Below, in pieces: positions 25,063 to 33,813 of a stretch of 64,000 bases of DNA (the stretch's first letter is position 1; every line of letters begins with the position of its first letter). A model generated the notes under the pieces. That model saw only the letters and a list, made by a program, of their open reading frames with translations. It had not been told where the DNA came from and searched no databases. The DNA is from Kibdelosporangium philippinense (lineage in GTDB: Bacteria; Actinomycetota; Actinomycetes; Mycobacteriales; Pseudonocardiaceae). The stretch is from the NCBI RefSeq assembly GCF_021390435.2, contig NZ_JAJVCN010000001.1, positions 3,224,001 through 3,288,000 on the forward strand, read 5' to 3'. Made by a program: the position numbers and the translations under genes.

Positions 25063-26487
25063 ATGACCTCCCGAATCACCTCCGTCATCCCCGCTCCAGT
25101 AGAGGTACACCCCTCCACCGACAGTTTCGTGATCACCGAGCACACGACAGTCCGCATCACCGACGACACCGCCACCGTCGCGCAGTACCTCGCCGAAACC
25201 CTCGCCCTCCCCACAGGCGCAACAGGCGAGATCACGCTGTCGCTGCAGGATGCCGACCCGAGAGTCGGCGACAGCGGCTATCAGCTGGCCGTCACCAACA
25301 CAGCCGTCGACCTGCGGGCCAACACCGAAACCGGCCTGTTCCTGGCCGTACAAACCCTGCGCCAGTTGGTTTCGGATGAGCAGGTTGTGGACGGCGGCCA
25401 GATCCTGGACTATCCGCGATTCGCCCACCGGGGCACGATGCTGGACGTCTCCCGGCATTTCTTCACTGTCGACGAGGTCAAGCGGTTCATCGACCAGATC
25501 GTCCAGTACAAGATCAACGTCCTGCACCTGCACCTCACCGACGACCAGGGCTGGCGGCTGGAGATCGCCAGCTGGCCCAAGCTGACCACGATCGGCGCCG
25601 CGACACAGGTCGGCGGCGGGCCGAGCGGGTTCTACACACAGCAGGAATTCCGCGAAATCGTTGCCTATGCCCAATCCCGGCACATCACGCTCATCCCCGA
25701 GATCGACCTCCCCGGTCACGTCAACGCGGCCCTCGTGGCCTACCCCGAACTCACGTGTGGCGGCGTCGCGCCCGAGCCCTTCATCAGGACCGGTACAGCC
25801 ACCGGATTCAGTTCACTGTGCACAGACAAGGAAGTCACGTACCAGTTCACCGACGACGTCCTGCGCGAAGTCGCCGCCCTCACCCCCGGCCCGTATCTGC
25901 ACATCGGTACGGACGAAACCCACGCCACACCCGAGGAGGGCTACGTCAAGTACGTGCGCCGGGCCGTGGACATGGTCAACCGGTATGGCAAACAAGCCAT
26001 TGGCTGGCACGAGATCCTGCGCGCCGACCCGCCCGCAGGCACCATCCCCCAGTTCTGGAGCAAGGCCGACGACGACCCACGCGTCGCCGAGGCGGCCGCC
26101 CGAGGACACAAGATCCTCCTCTCCCCCGCCAACAAGGTGTATCTGGACATGAAATACACCCCCGACTCCCCCACCGGGTACAAGTGGGCCGGTTACCTCG
26201 ATGTCCAGGACGTCTACGACTGGGATCCCGGCAGCTACCTCGCCAACGTGCCCGAAGAAGCCATCTTCGGGGTTGAGGGTCCGCTGTGGACCGAGCATGT
26301 GGAACACCGCGGCCACATCGACTTCATGGTCTTCCCCCGCCTGCCCGCGATCGCCGAACTCGGCTGGTCGCCGCGGGAAAGCCATGACTGGCAAGACTTC
26401 CGCAGGCGCCTGGCAACCCACGGCCCGCGCTGGACCGCACAGGGCATCGAGTTCTACGCATCGACCCAGATCCCCTGGGCCGACTGA
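25063..26487 (+). CDS. Beta-N-acetylhexosaminidase, GH20 family
   Basis: 474 residues. An N-terminal GH20b domain (about 1-115) is followed by the catalytic barrel: GTMLDVSRHFFTVDEVKRFI, NVLHLHLTDDQGWRLEI and the catalytic Asp-Glu pair in LHIGTDETHA (near residue 285). A late ILSPANKVYLDMKY and the terminal WTEHVEHRGHIDFMVFPRL are conserved. It removes terminal GlcNAc from chitobiose, glycoproteins or muropeptides. There is no signal peptide from ATG 25063, so it probably acts on imported sugars. The sugar ABC operon at 28993-33459 is a plausible partner. Confidence 0.93.
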   Translation: MTSRITSVIPAPVEVHPSTDSFVITEHTTVRITDDTATVAQYLAETLALPTGATGEITLSLQDADPRVGDSGYQLAVTNTAVDLRANTETGLFLAVQTLRQLVSDEQVVDGGQILDYPRFAHRGTMLDVSRHFFTVDEVKRFIDQIVQYKINVLHLHLTDDQGWRLEIASWPKLTTIGAATQVGGGPSGFYTQQEFREIVAYAQSRHITLIPEIDLPGHVNAALVAYPELTCGGVAPEPFIRTGTATGFSSLCTDKEVTYQFTDDVLREVAALTPGPYLHIGTDETHATPEEGYVKYVRRAVDMVNRYGKQAIGWHEILRADPPAGTIPQFWSKADDDPRVAEAAARGHKILLSPANKVYLDMKYTPDSPTGYKWAGYLDVQDVYDWDPGSYLANVPEEAIFGVEGPLWTEHVEHRGHIDFMVFPRLPAIAELGWSPRESHDWQDFRRRLATHGPRWTAQGIEFYASTQIPWAD

Positions 26488-26500
26488 GCCCACGCCCCCC

Positions 26501-26544
26501 TCGTGAGTGGTTGGACGAGTTAGAACTCGTCTAACCACTCACGA
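26501..26544. terminator. CTCGTGAG-type palindrome, copy 1 (terminator-like)
   Basis: A 21-bp stem starting TCGTGAGTGGTT, with one G.T mismatch and a 2-nt loop, 13 bp after the GH20 stop. The same family recurs at 58553 and 59982. It ends transcription of GH20, or is a REP-like element. Confidence 0.72.
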
Positions 26545-26611
26545 CAGACCTTGTGGCTTGCCTTGGCCACAGGCTCGGCCGGCGCAGGTTTCCCTTCAGG
26601 GCTGAGGGGCG

Positions 26612-26645
26612 TTTTGTCACTCTGAAATACACCGTGTCCGTAGTA
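26612..26645 (+). repeat. Two-box element, copy C
   Basis: TTTTGTCA, 14 bp, then GTGTCCGTAGTA, about 105 bp upstream of the YCII gene and distinct from the ECF42 promoter further downstream. Confidence 0.55.
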
Positions 26646-26689
26646 CTAGCTGCCGCACGGACCGGCTGGAGCTGATTCTTGTGGTGTGG

Positions 26690-26716
26690 TGTCGAATGGC
26701 GTCGAGCCCGTTCGTC
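26690..26716 (+). promoter_or_regulatory. ECF42-type promoter
   Basis: TGTCGA (26690-26695), 17 bp, CGTC (26713-26716). This agrees with the known ECF42 consensus (TGTCGA in the -35 region, CGA/TC in the -10 region). It lies 35 bp before the YCII/DGPF start, so the ECF42 sigma factor downstream very probably activates its own operon. Confidence 0.75.
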
Positions 26717-26751
26717 GCGAAGGTGAGACAGCACTCACGAAGGAGCCAGCC

Positions 26752-27099
26752 ATGAAGCAGTACCTGCTCGCCGTCCAGCTCGACGAGACCGTACGCGAAA
26801 CCGGCGACGAGCTGCGGGAAATGATGGCAAGGACGGGCCGGGTCACCGATGAGATGCGGGCCGCGGGCGCGTGGGTCTTTGTCGGCGGGCTGGTCCCCTC
26901 GGACGCCAGCACGGTCGTCCGCCCAGCCAACGGCACGACCACGATGACCGACGGCCCGTTCGCGGAAACGAAAGAGCAGCTCGGCGGCTTCTGGGTGATC
27001 CAGTGTGACGATCTTGACCAAGCACTGGCCTGGGCGCACAAATGTGCGTTGGCCTGCGGGCGCGTGATCGAGGTCCGCCCCTTCGACCAGGTCGACTGA
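26752..27099 (+). CDS. YCII-related (DGPF) domain protein
   Basis: 115 residues of the YCII/YciI ferredoxin-like fold. The hallmark MTDGPFAETKEQLGGFWVI is present near residues 64-82. ATG at 26752 has AAGGAG upstream. DGPF proteins are the conserved partners and targets of ECF42 sigma factors; the biochemical role is unknown. Only 1 nt separates it from the sigma factor gene. Confidence 0.93.
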   Translation: MKQYLLAVQLDETVRETGDELREMMARTGRVTDEMRAAGAWVFVGGLVPSDASTVVRPANGTTTMTDGPFAETKEQLGGFWVIQCDDLDQALAWAHKCALACGRVIEVRPFDQVD

Positions 27100-27100
27100 A

Positions 27101-28282
27101 ATGGATCTGGACGGCGTCTACCGGGCGGAATACGGCCGGTGCGTGGCCACCCTGACACGCCTCCTCGGCGACATCGGGCTGGCCGAGGAGGCCGTGCAGG
27201 ACGCGTTCACGGTGGCCATCGACAAGTGGGCCGAAGCCCTGCCCGCGAACCCAGGCGCGTGGATCGTGACCACAGCCAGAAACCGCGCGATCGACCGCCT
27301 GCGTAGGGAGTCCACGCGCGAAGCCCGTCACGCACAAGCCCTGCTGCTGCATGAACCCGACGAGCCTGGGCAACTAGGACCAGTGCGTGACGACCAGCTC
27401 AGGATGATCTTCACCTGCTGCCACCCGGCACTGTCACCCCTCGCCCAGACCGCGCTCACGCTCAGAATGCTCGGCGGCCTGGAAGCCCCCGAGATCGCGC
27501 GGGCCTACCTCGTCCCCGAAGCGACGATCTTTCAACGTATCGTCCGGGCGAAGAAGAAGATCCGGGACGCGGGAATCCCCTACCGCGTACCCAATTCCGC
27601 CGACCTGCCACAGCGACTGTCCTCTGTGCTCACGGTCGTCTACCTGATCTTCAACGAGGGATACGCGTCCACCTCGGGCCCGCTGGTCCGCACAGACCTG
27701 TGCCAGGAAGCAATCCGCCTTGCCAGGGCGCTCGCCGAGCTGATGCCCGACGAGCCTGAGGTGATCGGGCTGCTCGCCTTGCTCCTGCTCACCGAAGCCC
27801 GGCGACCGGCACGCGTCGGGCCCGATGGCGAACTCGTGGTGCTCGCCGAACAGGACCGGACACTGTGGAACCAGGACCTGATCGAAGAAGGGCATGATCT
27901 GGTACGCCAGTGCCTGCGCCGAGCCCAACCCGGCCCCTATCAGCTACAAGCCGCGATCAACGCCGTGCACACCGACGGGCCGAAGACCGACTGGACGCAG
28001 GTCCTGGCTCTCTACGACCAGCTGGTGCAGCACACCCCGACCGCGATCGTCGCCCTCAACCGCGCGGTCGCCGTCGCCGAGGTTCACGGGCCGGCGGCCG
28101 CGCTCAACGCCATCGAGGAGCTGGACCTCCCTGGCTACCACCTGTTGCCCGCGACCCGCGCGGACCTGCTTGCCCGCCTTGGGGAAAACGAAGAGGCCAA
28201 TGCCGCCTACGCCGAGGCAATAGCCTTGGCCACCAACGACACCGAACGAGCCTTCCTCAAGACCCGGCGGGCGAATCTCTAA
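27101..28282 (+). CDS. ECF42-group RNA polymerase sigma factor
   Basis: 393 residues, much longer than a plain ECF sigma factor. Region 2 includes LAEEAVQDAFTVAIDKWAE and NPGAWIVTTARNRAIDRLR. Region 4 includes APEIARAYLVPEATIFQRIVR. A C-terminal extension of about 200 residues is built of TPR-like helices (AVAEVHGPAAALNAIEEL, LLARLGENEEANAAYAEAIAL), the defining feature of ECF42. No anti-sigma gene is present; in this group the C-terminal extension takes part in control. It is cotranscribed with the DGPF gene. Confidence 0.93.
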   Translation: MDLDGVYRAEYGRCVATLTRLLGDIGLAEEAVQDAFTVAIDKWAEALPANPGAWIVTTARNRAIDRLRRESTREARHAQALLLHEPDEPGQLGPVRDDQLRMIFTCCHPALSPLAQTALTLRMLGGLEAPEIARAYLVPEATIFQRIVRAKKKIRDAGIPYRVPNSADLPQRLSSVLTVVYLIFNEGYASTSGPLVRTDLCQEAIRLARALAELMPDEPEVIGLLALLLLTEARRPARVGPDGELVVLAEQDRTLWNQDLIEEGHDLVRQCLRRAQPGPYQLQAAINAVHTDGPKTDWTQVLALYDQLVQHTPTAIVALNRAVAVAEVHGPAAALNAIEELDLPGYHLLPATRADLLARLGENEEANAAYAEAIALATNDTERAFLKTRRANL

Positions 28283-28648
28283 GAGCACCTCTGTCCATTG
28301 AGGACGCCGGCGCCTCGCTGATCAGCGGGTCGAGGTTCTCCCGCACGCAAGCCGTTGCCGCGGCATGGCTGGACGAGACGTGATCGAGTGCGAAGCCGAT
28401 CGGCACGCCGCACGGGAAGTCACAGATGATTGGCGTGCTGGCGGCGCGACTGGCGCGACTGGCAACGGAGGGCGGCGACGTGGCCGCGCTGCCCACATTG
28501 ACCGATGTCAGCGGGGTCTTGGAGTCGTTCGTGGCGCCAAGACCGAGACAGGTCTTCCGCGCTTCCGCGAGCTTTTACCGCGTAGCGGCGGCATTCGCGG
28601 CTGTGTACGCTCCAGGGGCCTTGATCAAAGATCGTCTGGGGGTTGCCC
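28283..28648. other. Intergenic region between the sigma factor and ricin-like gene
   Basis: 366 bp. Several open frames cross it, but none has a recognisable domain or convincing start. It must contain the promoter of the small secreted protein; I see no clear consensus boxes. Confidence 0.5.
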
Positions 28649-28882
28649 ATGTCCTTATTTCGTCGTGCTTTCGTCGCCCTCGCGACACTCGTTCTCACAC
28701 TCGGTTTAACGCCCGCCGTCCAGGCGAAGACCGCCGTCGCGAACGCGCCGGTCAGGATCATCAACGTCCACACCGGCCGCTGCCTCGTGATCCAGGGGGC
28801 CAACAACGTCAACGGCTCACCGGCGTTCCAGTACGACTGCCTGAACTACCGGGACCAGCAGTGGGTGCTCCAGACGGTCTGA
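28649..28882 (+). CDS. Small secreted ricin-type lectin-like protein (single repeat)
   Basis: 77 residues. A signal peptide (MSLFRRAFVALATLVLTLG, cleavage near VQA) is followed by about 50 residues forming one beta-trefoil repeat: INVHTGRCLVIQGANNVNGS and YRDQQWVLQTV with the QxW motif. A normal ricin-type domain has three such repeats, so this is either a genuine one-repeat protein or a domain truncated by the stop at 28880-28882. ATG 28649 is preceded by a weak GGGGG site. The longer lectin at 36886-37458 shows the complete domain for comparison. Confidence 0.68.
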   Translation: MSLFRRAFVALATLVLTLGLTPAVQAKTAVANAPVRIINVHTGRCLVIQGANNVNGSPAFQYDCLNYRDQQWVLQTV

Positions 28883-28932
28883 GAGACCGTTGTTCAACTT
28901 GATCTTGGTTCGGCGTGCCGTGTAGACGAAGG

Positions 28933-28972
28933 AACTCCTGGTAGATCGGTCAGCCACCGTCCACCAGGAGTT
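28933..28972. terminator. Inverted repeat between convergent genes
   Basis: AACTCCTGGT (28933-28942) and its exact complement (28963-28972), with a 20-nt loop, in the 110-bp gap between the convergent ricin-like gene and the sugar ABC ATPase gene. It could terminate transcription in both directions. Confidence 0.5.
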
Positions 28973-28992
28973 GCCCACAAGGTTCAGGAGCG

Positions 28993-30111
<1,119 letters not shown>

Positions 30112-30124
30112 CTTGGAGCTCTCC

Positions 30125-31054
30125 CTACTTTCCGGCGCCGAGCGTGAGGCCGGTGATGATCCGACGAGCAAGCAGGATGTACATCACGAGCATCGGCAGC
30201 ACGATGATGGCCACACCGGCCAGCAGTCCGCCGTACTCCGACTGGTAGGACGCGGCGTTGTAGAAGGTGAACAACGCGCGTGCCAGCGTGAAGTTCGCGT
30301 TCTCCTGCAGGAACACGATCGCGAGCAACGTCTCGTTCCACAGCCCGATCGCGTTGAGGATCAGCGCGGTGATCATGCCGCCTCTGGCCAGCGGCAGCAT
30401 GATCGACCAGAACGTGCGGGTGGCTGACGCGCCGTCGATCGACGCGGCCTCCTCCAGCTCGTCGGGCAGTGTCCGGAAGAAGCCGGTCAACAAGAACACC
30501 GTGAACGGCAACGACAACGCGATGTAGATCAGCGCGAGCCCGAACAAGTTGTTGTTCAGGTCGATCTTCGACATCGCGATGAACAGCGGGATGATCACCG
30601 TCTGGAACGGCACACCCATCCCGATCGCGATGAACGCGGTCATCGGCCCTGATCCGCGCACGCCCAGCCGGGACAGCGCGTACGCCGCGGGCGCGGAGAC
30701 CAGCACGATCACCACCGAGCAGATCGCGACCAGCAGCACGGTGTTCAGGAACGCCGTGCCGAAGTCCGCGCTGTCCCACGCGTAGATGAAGTTGCGGAAC
30801 GGCGTGCCGCGTTCGAACAGCACCGCGGGCAACGACAGCGGCTCACGGAAGATCTCCAGCGGTGTCTTGAACGCCGCCATGATCAGCCAATAGAGCACGA
30901 GCAGGTTGAACGCGGTGAACAGCCACACAACGGCAAGCCCGATCACCCGCATCGGGCTGATCCGCTTGGTTCCCGGCGCGGGCTTCGGCCGCCTCGGCGC
31001 TTTGCGGCGCGGCGGCGTGTCCACAGTGGAAGGTGAAACAGCGGTGGTCGACAC
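30125..31054 (-). CDS. Carbohydrate ABC transporter permease (MalG type)
   Basis: 309 residues. A charged Pro/Lys/Arg-rich N-terminal tail is followed by six membrane segments and the coupling loop EEAASIDGASATRTFWSIMLPLA, the EAA motif of MalG-type permeases. It starts 9 bp after the stop of the MalF-type gene. Confidence 0.93.
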   Translation of the reverse strand: MSTTAVSPSTVDTPPRRKAPRRPKPAPGTKRISPMRVIGLAVVWLFTAFNLLVLYWLIMAAFKTPLEIFREPLSLPAVLFERGTPFRNFIYAWDSADFGTAFLNTVLLVAICSVVIVLVSAPAAYALSRLGVRGSGPMTAFIAIGMGVPFQTVIIPLFIAMSKIDLNNNLFGLALIYIALSLPFTVFLLTGFFRTLPDELEEAASIDGASATRTFWSIMLPLARGGMITALILNAIGLWNETLLAIVFLQENANFTLARALFTFYNAASYQSEYGGLLAGVAIIVLPMLVMYILLARRIITGLTLGAGK

Positions 31055-31063
31055 TCGCGCCTC

Positions 31064-32026
31064 TCAGAACTGGATCGCGTCGCGGCGCAGCAACCTGCGC
31101 AGCGCCACCACGAAAACCGACACCAGCACGATCATCACGACCGCGCACGCACAGGCCGTGCCGAAGGCTGGCGTACCGCCGAACGAACGGTCGAACACGA
31201 AGATGCCCAGCGTCCACGTGTGGATCGGCGGTGCGTAGGTCCCCGAACCGGCCATCACGAAGACCAGCTCGAAGATCTTGATCGCGTTGATCGTCCACAG
31301 CACACCGGCGATCCCGACCACGTCCCACGTCAGCGGGAGCGTGATGTTGCGGAACTTCTGCCACGGGGACGCGCCCGCGATCGAGGCGTCCTCGTAGAGA
31401 TACGGCGGGATCCGGTCGACCGCGGCCATCAGGATGGTGATGTAGAAACCCGCGCTCGCCCAGATGATCGACAGCAGCACCACCCAGGTGATCGACTCGG
31501 CGTCGAGGAACTTCACCGCCGAGAGCCCGACGCTCTCCAGCAGGAAGTTCGCCAGGCCTTGCCGGTTGGGCTGGTAGCGGTACACCACGCCGAAGAACAT
31601 GCCAAGGGCCACCGGGGCGACGATGTTCGGGAAGAACAGGATGGCGCGGACCATCTTGTTGCCCCGCATGTCCCGCAGCACCATTGTGAACAGGAACGCG
31701 AGCACGAACGTGCCGACGCCGCCGAGCGTGATGTAGATCAGCGTGTTGACGAAGGCGTTCTGGAACCCCTCGTCGGCGAAGATCTGCGAGTACTGGGTGA
31801 ACCCGTTGAACTCCGGCGTATCACCGGCGCCGCGCCAGTTGGAGAAACTGAGCACGATCGTGGCGATCGTCGGCGCGACCAGGAACACCCCGTACAGCAC
31901 CAGCGTCGGCGCGAGAAACGGCCAGAACAGCTTCTTGCGCCGGGCGACGTGCGCGGCGGGCGTACTACGACCGCCTGCCCCCGGCTTGTGGCCGGCGGCA
32001 GGCGGCGTGGCCAAACTAGCGGTCAT
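31064..32026 (-). CDS. Sugar ABC transporter permease (MalF type)
   Basis: 320 residues with about six membrane segments, first FLAPTLVLYGVFLVAPTIAT, and an EAA loop YEDASIAGASPWQKFRNITLPLT. Its ATG overlaps the stop of the binding-protein gene by 4 bp. It pairs with the downstream MalG-type subunit. Confidence 0.93.
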   Translation of the reverse strand: MTASLATPPAAGHKPGAGGRSTPAAHVARRKKLFWPFLAPTLVLYGVFLVAPTIATIVLSFSNWRGAGDTPEFNGFTQYSQIFADEGFQNAFVNTLIYITLGGVGTFVLAFLFTMVLRDMRGNKMVRAILFFPNIVAPVALGMFFGVVYRYQPNRQGLANFLLESVGLSAVKFLDAESITWVVLLSIIWASAGFYITILMAAVDRIPPYLYEDASIAGASPWQKFRNITLPLTWDVVGIAGVLWTINAIKIFELVFVMAGSGTYAPPIHTWTLGIFVFDRSFGGTPAFGTACACAVVMIVLVSVFVVALRRLLRRDAIQF

Positions 32027-33459
32027 CCCCTCGACTTCCAGAAGTCCGCGGTCTTCGGGCCGATCTGGTCGACGAACTGCTGCGCGGAGATCTTGCCCTT
32101 GAGCAGCTCGTTGTTCAGCGGGTAGAAGACGTTCTTGACGTAGGTGCCCTCATAGAGCGAGTCGATCGAGTCCATGAAGATGACCTTCTCCTTGGCGGGG
32201 TTGGTCAGGGCCTCGTTGAGCTGTTTGAGGTCGTCGGGCACCGGCAGCTCGGCCCGCGGGTGCAGGTTGTCGGCCACCGCGGGGATGCCACGGGCGAGGT
32301 CCTTGTTGGAGAAGTACGCGATGAACGCCTTCGCGGCCTCCGCGTTCTTCGCCTTCTTGGTCACCGACCAGCCGATCGGCAGGAACTCGATGGTGTCGTG
32401 GGTCGCGTCGGCTGGCTTGGGGAACTGGAACGAGCCGTAGTCGATGGTCGCACCGCCACCCTGCTTGCCGAGGTACTCGCGGGTCTCACTCGGGCCCCAC
32501 GAGCCGACGAACAGGAACGCCGCGGTTCCGTCCGCCCACTGCTGCTGGACCTGCGGGAACTTGCTGGCGTCCCAGCCGTCGACGAAGTAGCCGCCCTTGG
32601 CGATCCGCTCGACGTACTGCGCGGCCTTGAGGAAGCCGGGCTCGCTCTTCCACAGGGTGCCGGTCTTGTCGTCGACCGCCTTCTGGATCCCGCCGGCGCC
32701 GACGTACTTCTCGGCGATCTGGGTCAGGAAGTAGGCGTTGTAGAAGTCGATGTCGCCGTCCTGCGCGATCGCGCCGCCAGCGGCCTTGGCCTTGTCCAGC
32801 GCCGCGAAGAGCTCTTCGGTCGTCTTCGGCTCGACGAAGTCCTTCTGCGTCTTCTTGTTGTACCACCAGCCGTTGGACAGCACCTCGTAAGGAACGGAGA
32901 AGAGCTTGCCGTCCTTGTCCTTGGCCTGCGGGATGTCGTAGAGGTAGGAGGGAATGACGTCCTTGACGGTCTTGTCACCCTCGCCGACCTTCATCGCCAG
33001 CACATCGTCGAGACCCTGCGTGCCGCCCGTGTCCACAACCGCCGCCTTGACCTGGCTGATGTCCTGGTCGATCAGGTCGGGCACGGTGTCGGTGTTCAGC
33101 GCGGGCGCGACGTTCTGGGTGAGGAACTTGCGGCCGAACCACTGGACGTTGACCTTGACGCCGGCCTTCTCCTCGAAGCACTTGAAGGCCTTCTGCAGCA
33201 CGCGGCCCTGCGGTTCGTCCTTGGTCCACATCGACCAGTAGGTGAACTCCTTCTGGGCGGGCTTGACCGCGGCCTCGGGGCAGGGAGCGTTGATGTACTC
33301 CTGCTCACCGACAAGCTTGCCGTCATCGCCCGCTGGGGCGTTGCCCGAACCGCCGCCCGCGTTGTCCGTGCCGGACCCGCAGCCGGCCAGCACGAGCGAG
33401 ACGGCAGCGGTCAGCACAAGAGCGGACGTGCCTCGTCTACCGCCATAGATCGATCGCAT
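32023..33459 (-). CDS. Sugar ABC transporter solute-binding lipoprotein
   Basis: 478 residues. The lipoprotein signal has lipobox LVLAGC (Cys near residue 27), a Gly/Asp/Asn linker, then a family 1 extracellular binding domain: FTYWSMWTKDEPQGRVLQ, VPDLIDQDISQVK, AAFLFVGSWGPSETREYLG and AFIAYFSNKDLARG. It captures an oligosaccharide outside the membrane. A DasR-box-like palindrome lies about 115 bp upstream and a GH20 hexosaminidase is encoded nearby, so GlcNAc or chitobiose is a reasonable guess, not shown. Confidence 0.9.
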   Translation of the reverse strand: MRSIYGGRRGTSALVLTAAVSLVLAGCGSGTDNAGGGSGNAPAGDDGKLVGEQEYINAPCPEAAVKPAQKEFTYWSMWTKDEPQGRVLQKAFKCFEEKAGVKVNVQWFGRKFLTQNVAPALNTDTVPDLIDQDISQVKAAVVDTGGTQGLDDVLAMKVGEGDKTVKDVIPSYLYDIPQAKDKDGKLFSVPYEVLSNGWWYNKKTQKDFVEPKTTEELFAALDKAKAAGGAIAQDGDIDFYNAYFLTQIAEKYVGAGGIQKAVDDKTGTLWKSEPGFLKAAQYVERIAKGGYFVDGWDASKFPQVQQQWADGTAAFLFVGSWGPSETREYLGKQGGGATIDYGSFQFPKPADATHDTIEFLPIGWSVTKKAKNAEAAKAFIAYFSNKDLARGIPAVADNLHPRAELPVPDDLKQLNEALTNPAKEKVIFMDSIDSLYEGTYVKNVFYPLNNELLKGKISAQQFVDQIGPKTADFWKSRG

Positions 33460-33813
33460 CCAGTCACCACCTATGAAGCCTTGTTGGCAAGACGAACCAA
33501 GCGCCTTGCGCGGATGTGCAACTATTCCGGCAGTTTCAAGCAGAAGTCAACACAAAGATGCACTCTCGTTGCATTGGTCTGTACCAACCTAGCTCGGGGC
33601 AGAGCATGCCTCGCGGGCCCCCACTTGTCCAGTCCCGGGCATCCCCCGCATGAGCGGCCGATTCGCACCCAATGTCCCTCTTCGCGCCTTTGTCTGCACG
33701 CGTCGATCCTCGCGGGTCTCCGGACGACCAGCCACCGCACGTGCGAAACCGCAGCCTAACCGTGAAGGACCACGGATCAGCCCATTTCGTTGGGGAATGT
33801 CCAACGCGTCCGG
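33460..33813. other. Promoter region of the sugar ABC operon
   Basis: 354 bp between the binding-protein start and the 3' end of the decayed carboxypeptidase gene. The only structure I see is the palindrome at 33574-33587. Short open frames here look non-coding. Confidence 0.5.
33574..33587. promoter_or_regulatory. DasR-box-like palindrome
   Basis: TTGGT-ctgt-ACCAA. Against the DasR (GntR) dre core TGGTCTAGACCA, the 12-bp centre TGGTCTGTACCA differs only at the two central positions. It lies upstream of a sugar importer operon. DasR responds to amino-sugar phosphates, which would fit GlcNAc uptake. Confidence 0.45.

Noticed and set aside
26612..26645. The two-box element as the ECF42 promoter
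   Set aside because: Its boxes (TTTTGTCA and CGTAGTA, 19 bp apart) do not match the ECF42 consensus. A better match, TGTCGA-N17-CGTC, lies at 26690-26716, closer to the gene.
32260..33759. A 499-codon plus-strand frame antisense to the sugar-binding protein
   Set aside because: Leu/Val/Asp/Gly-rich shadow sequence without domains. The opposite strand encodes a convincing lipoprotein.
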